From Bin55 sp965205965 (GTDB taxonomy: Bacteria; Pseudomonadota; Gammaproteobacteria; Pseudomonadales; Azotimanducaceae): a stretch of DNA of 64,000 bases. Shown here one piece after another: positions 63,156 through 64,000 of the stretch (position 1 is its first letter; each line of letters opens with the position of its first letter). The DNA lies in assembly GCA_965205965.1 (NCBI GenBank), contig CBDBHT010000005.1, forward strand, positions 124,001 through 188,000, given 5' to 3'. The notes below the pieces were generated by a model, which ran no database searches, was not told where the DNA came from, and saw only the letters and a list, made by a program, of their open reading frames with translations. Position numbers and translations under genes: made by a program.

Positions 63156-63258
63156 ACCTCTATTTACTCGAAGCAAGCGGAGGTAGATAATCCATATATC
63201 ATTAAAAATCATGCACTTATATCGGAAATGATTTGTCAAAAAAGCAATAAATAGAGAT
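63156..63258 (+). repeat. Miniature inverted-repeat element, copy 3
   Basis: 103 bp from ACCTCTATTTACTCG (63156) to AATAAATAGAGAT (63246-63258). It aligns with the copy at 39240-39332 through TTAAAAATCATGCACTTATA and ATGATTTGTCAA. It lies at the 3' end of the minus-strand gene, whose last 14 residues it encodes. Confidence 0.78.
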
Positions 63259-63920
63259 TCCCCTCTGTGTGAGAAAGGTTTTGATCGCGGGAGCCACAGC
63301 CTCTTTGAGATAGGGACTGTGCGGAGATCGTCCCCACCACGCAGAATTGCCGCCTGCCGAAGGATGATTGAAGGTAAGCAAATCAACTGGTCTTCCGGCG
63401 ATCTTTACAGTCTCGGTAGTTTTTCTCTCCTTGGTAAGCTGCAGTGCTTTTGCTTTAGGCAGCCATTTGTCGCGAAGGGTTCGTCCGTGAACCACAATAA
63501 CGGTTGGTTCAAGTATTTCCATTGTGCGGAGAAAATGATGGGCGCAGTTGTGTCGCATGATGGGGCTTGAATACCTCTTTCCACCCCCAAGGGATTCCTT
63601 CCTTCTGGGATCTTTAAGTGCTGTGCAGAGCAGGTAGTTCACCAAAGCGAAGCCGTCGAATATATGGGCGTCAAACAGGCACTCACCAGCCTCGTCATCG
63701 CCGGTCTCGCGCTCCAAAAGCAGGCGTAGCGTCGAAGTCACTCCTCGCATATGCGAGTTGCGTCGCTTAAAACCATCTTGGGCGGAAGTGGCGATCATTG
63801 TCGAACGCCCGCAGAGACCGACACACGTGTACGCCTGCCCGTACTCCTGACCCACCAGCGCACAATACGCATCGGCCGCCCATCCACTTCTAGGTCATAG
63901 TGTTTACCGACCTGGCTCAT
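63217..63920 (-). pseudogene. Hypothetical protein, possibly uracil-DNA-glycosylase-like, frameshifted
   Basis: The likely original ATG at 63920 opens MSQVGKHYDLEVDGRPMRIV; the frame then shifts by one base near 63876 to LVGQEYGQAYTCVGL and runs to 63217. RPMRIVxLVGQEYG, then CLFDAHIFDGFALVNYLLCT, VIVVHGRTLRDKWLP and LLTFNHPSAGG resemble phage/island proteins of the uracil-DNA glycosylase superfamily (GQExG near the start, HP.A near the end), but I am not certain. A GTG at 63855 could start a shortened product. Its last residues (SIYCFFDKSFPI) come from the miniature repeat. Confidence 0.4.
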
Positions 63921-64000
63921 CTGACCCTTATAAAACCAAGACTCTTTTCGGCTGTCGCTGCACCCTTGAAATCTACTGCAGATAAACGCATTGTCACTCG
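63921..64000. other. Window end, nothing recognised
   Basis: 80 bases upstream of the frameshifted gene; the minus-strand frame may belong to a neighbour outside the window. Confidence 0.3.

Noticed and set aside
1..64000. CRISPR arrays, rRNA genes, riboswitches, replication origin
   Set aside because: No spaced direct repeats, rRNA signatures, recognisable riboswitch cores or DnaA-box clusters were seen.

Overview
The window is a chromosomal segment of a gammaproteobacterium. Support for this: the ycgN gene after rnd, hspQ, msrQ, phhB, prfC, FabY (the long beta-ketoacyl-ACP synthase known from Pseudomonas), a valS-holC block next to lptFG, and a KdsD/KpsF isomerase. Host genes look AT-leaning with short intergenic gaps. 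Insertion sequences and phage pieces are visibly GC-rich. Many IS copies are broken and some host genes are truncated or missing, as in a genome undergoing IS-driven decay, for example a host-associated or recently bottlenecked lineage. That lifestyle reading is inference. Sulfite dehydrogenase (SorAB) and a formate dehydrogenase remnant suggest a sulfur/C1-oxidising ancestry.

Layout. 1-2.2 kb: rnd (5' cut), ycgN, a small membrane protein, tRNA-Ser(UGA). 2.4-8.0 kb: surface-polysaccharide genes (UDP-HexNAc dehydrogenase; DUF924; an overlapping GT4 / polysaccharide deacetylase / DUF3108-like set) with a decayed stretch between. 8.7-10.7 kb: secreted hypothetical, hspQ, kdsD. 11.4-16.4 kb: IS630 remnant, PPOX protein, a complete IS630, acyl-CoA dehydrogenase, IS5 remnant, msrQ. 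16.7-23.5 kb: insertion sequences nested five deep (IS5 > IS630 > DruA/IS4-type element > IS256 > IS256). 23.8-28.1 kb: phhB, a SutA-like small protein, a HolD(psi)-like protein, prfC. 28.9-29.2 kb: IS3 fragment. 29.4-39.0 kb: fabY, thiolase, moaB, a 1630-aa single-chain acyl-CoA carboxylase in the order CT-alpha, CT-beta, BC, BCCP, then hemH. 39.5-46.7 kb: quinone oxidoreductase, valS, holC, lptF, lptG, RDD protein. 47.4-49.5 kb: a large lipoprotein related to M66-type zinc peptidases but lacking the catalytic Glu. 49.7-60.0 kb: two near-identical 2.7-kb chimeric IS1380 elements flanking a pilin-like fragment, an IS4-like remnant, sorB, sorA, a complete IS3 and a truncated fdsG. 60.0-64.0 kb: phage tail/baseplate remnants broken by IS256 and an IS630 fragment, and a frameshifted hypothetical gene.

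How the genes work together. FabY (acetyl-CoA + malonyl-ACP condensation), the thiolase and the giant carboxylase sit side by side, suggesting one locus for malonyl-CoA supply, fatty-acid initiation and acetoacetyl-CoA exchange. TviB-like dehydrogenase, GT4, deacetylase and KdsD serve envelope polysaccharides, and LptFG exports LPS. MoaB, SorAB and FdsG are linked by molybdenum cofactor. The most notable points are the permuted single-chain carboxylase, the five-deep IS nest with target duplications still readable at three levels, a three-copy miniature inverted-repeat element, covariation in an IS256 terminal hairpin, and the pseudo-catalytic M66-like lipoprotein.
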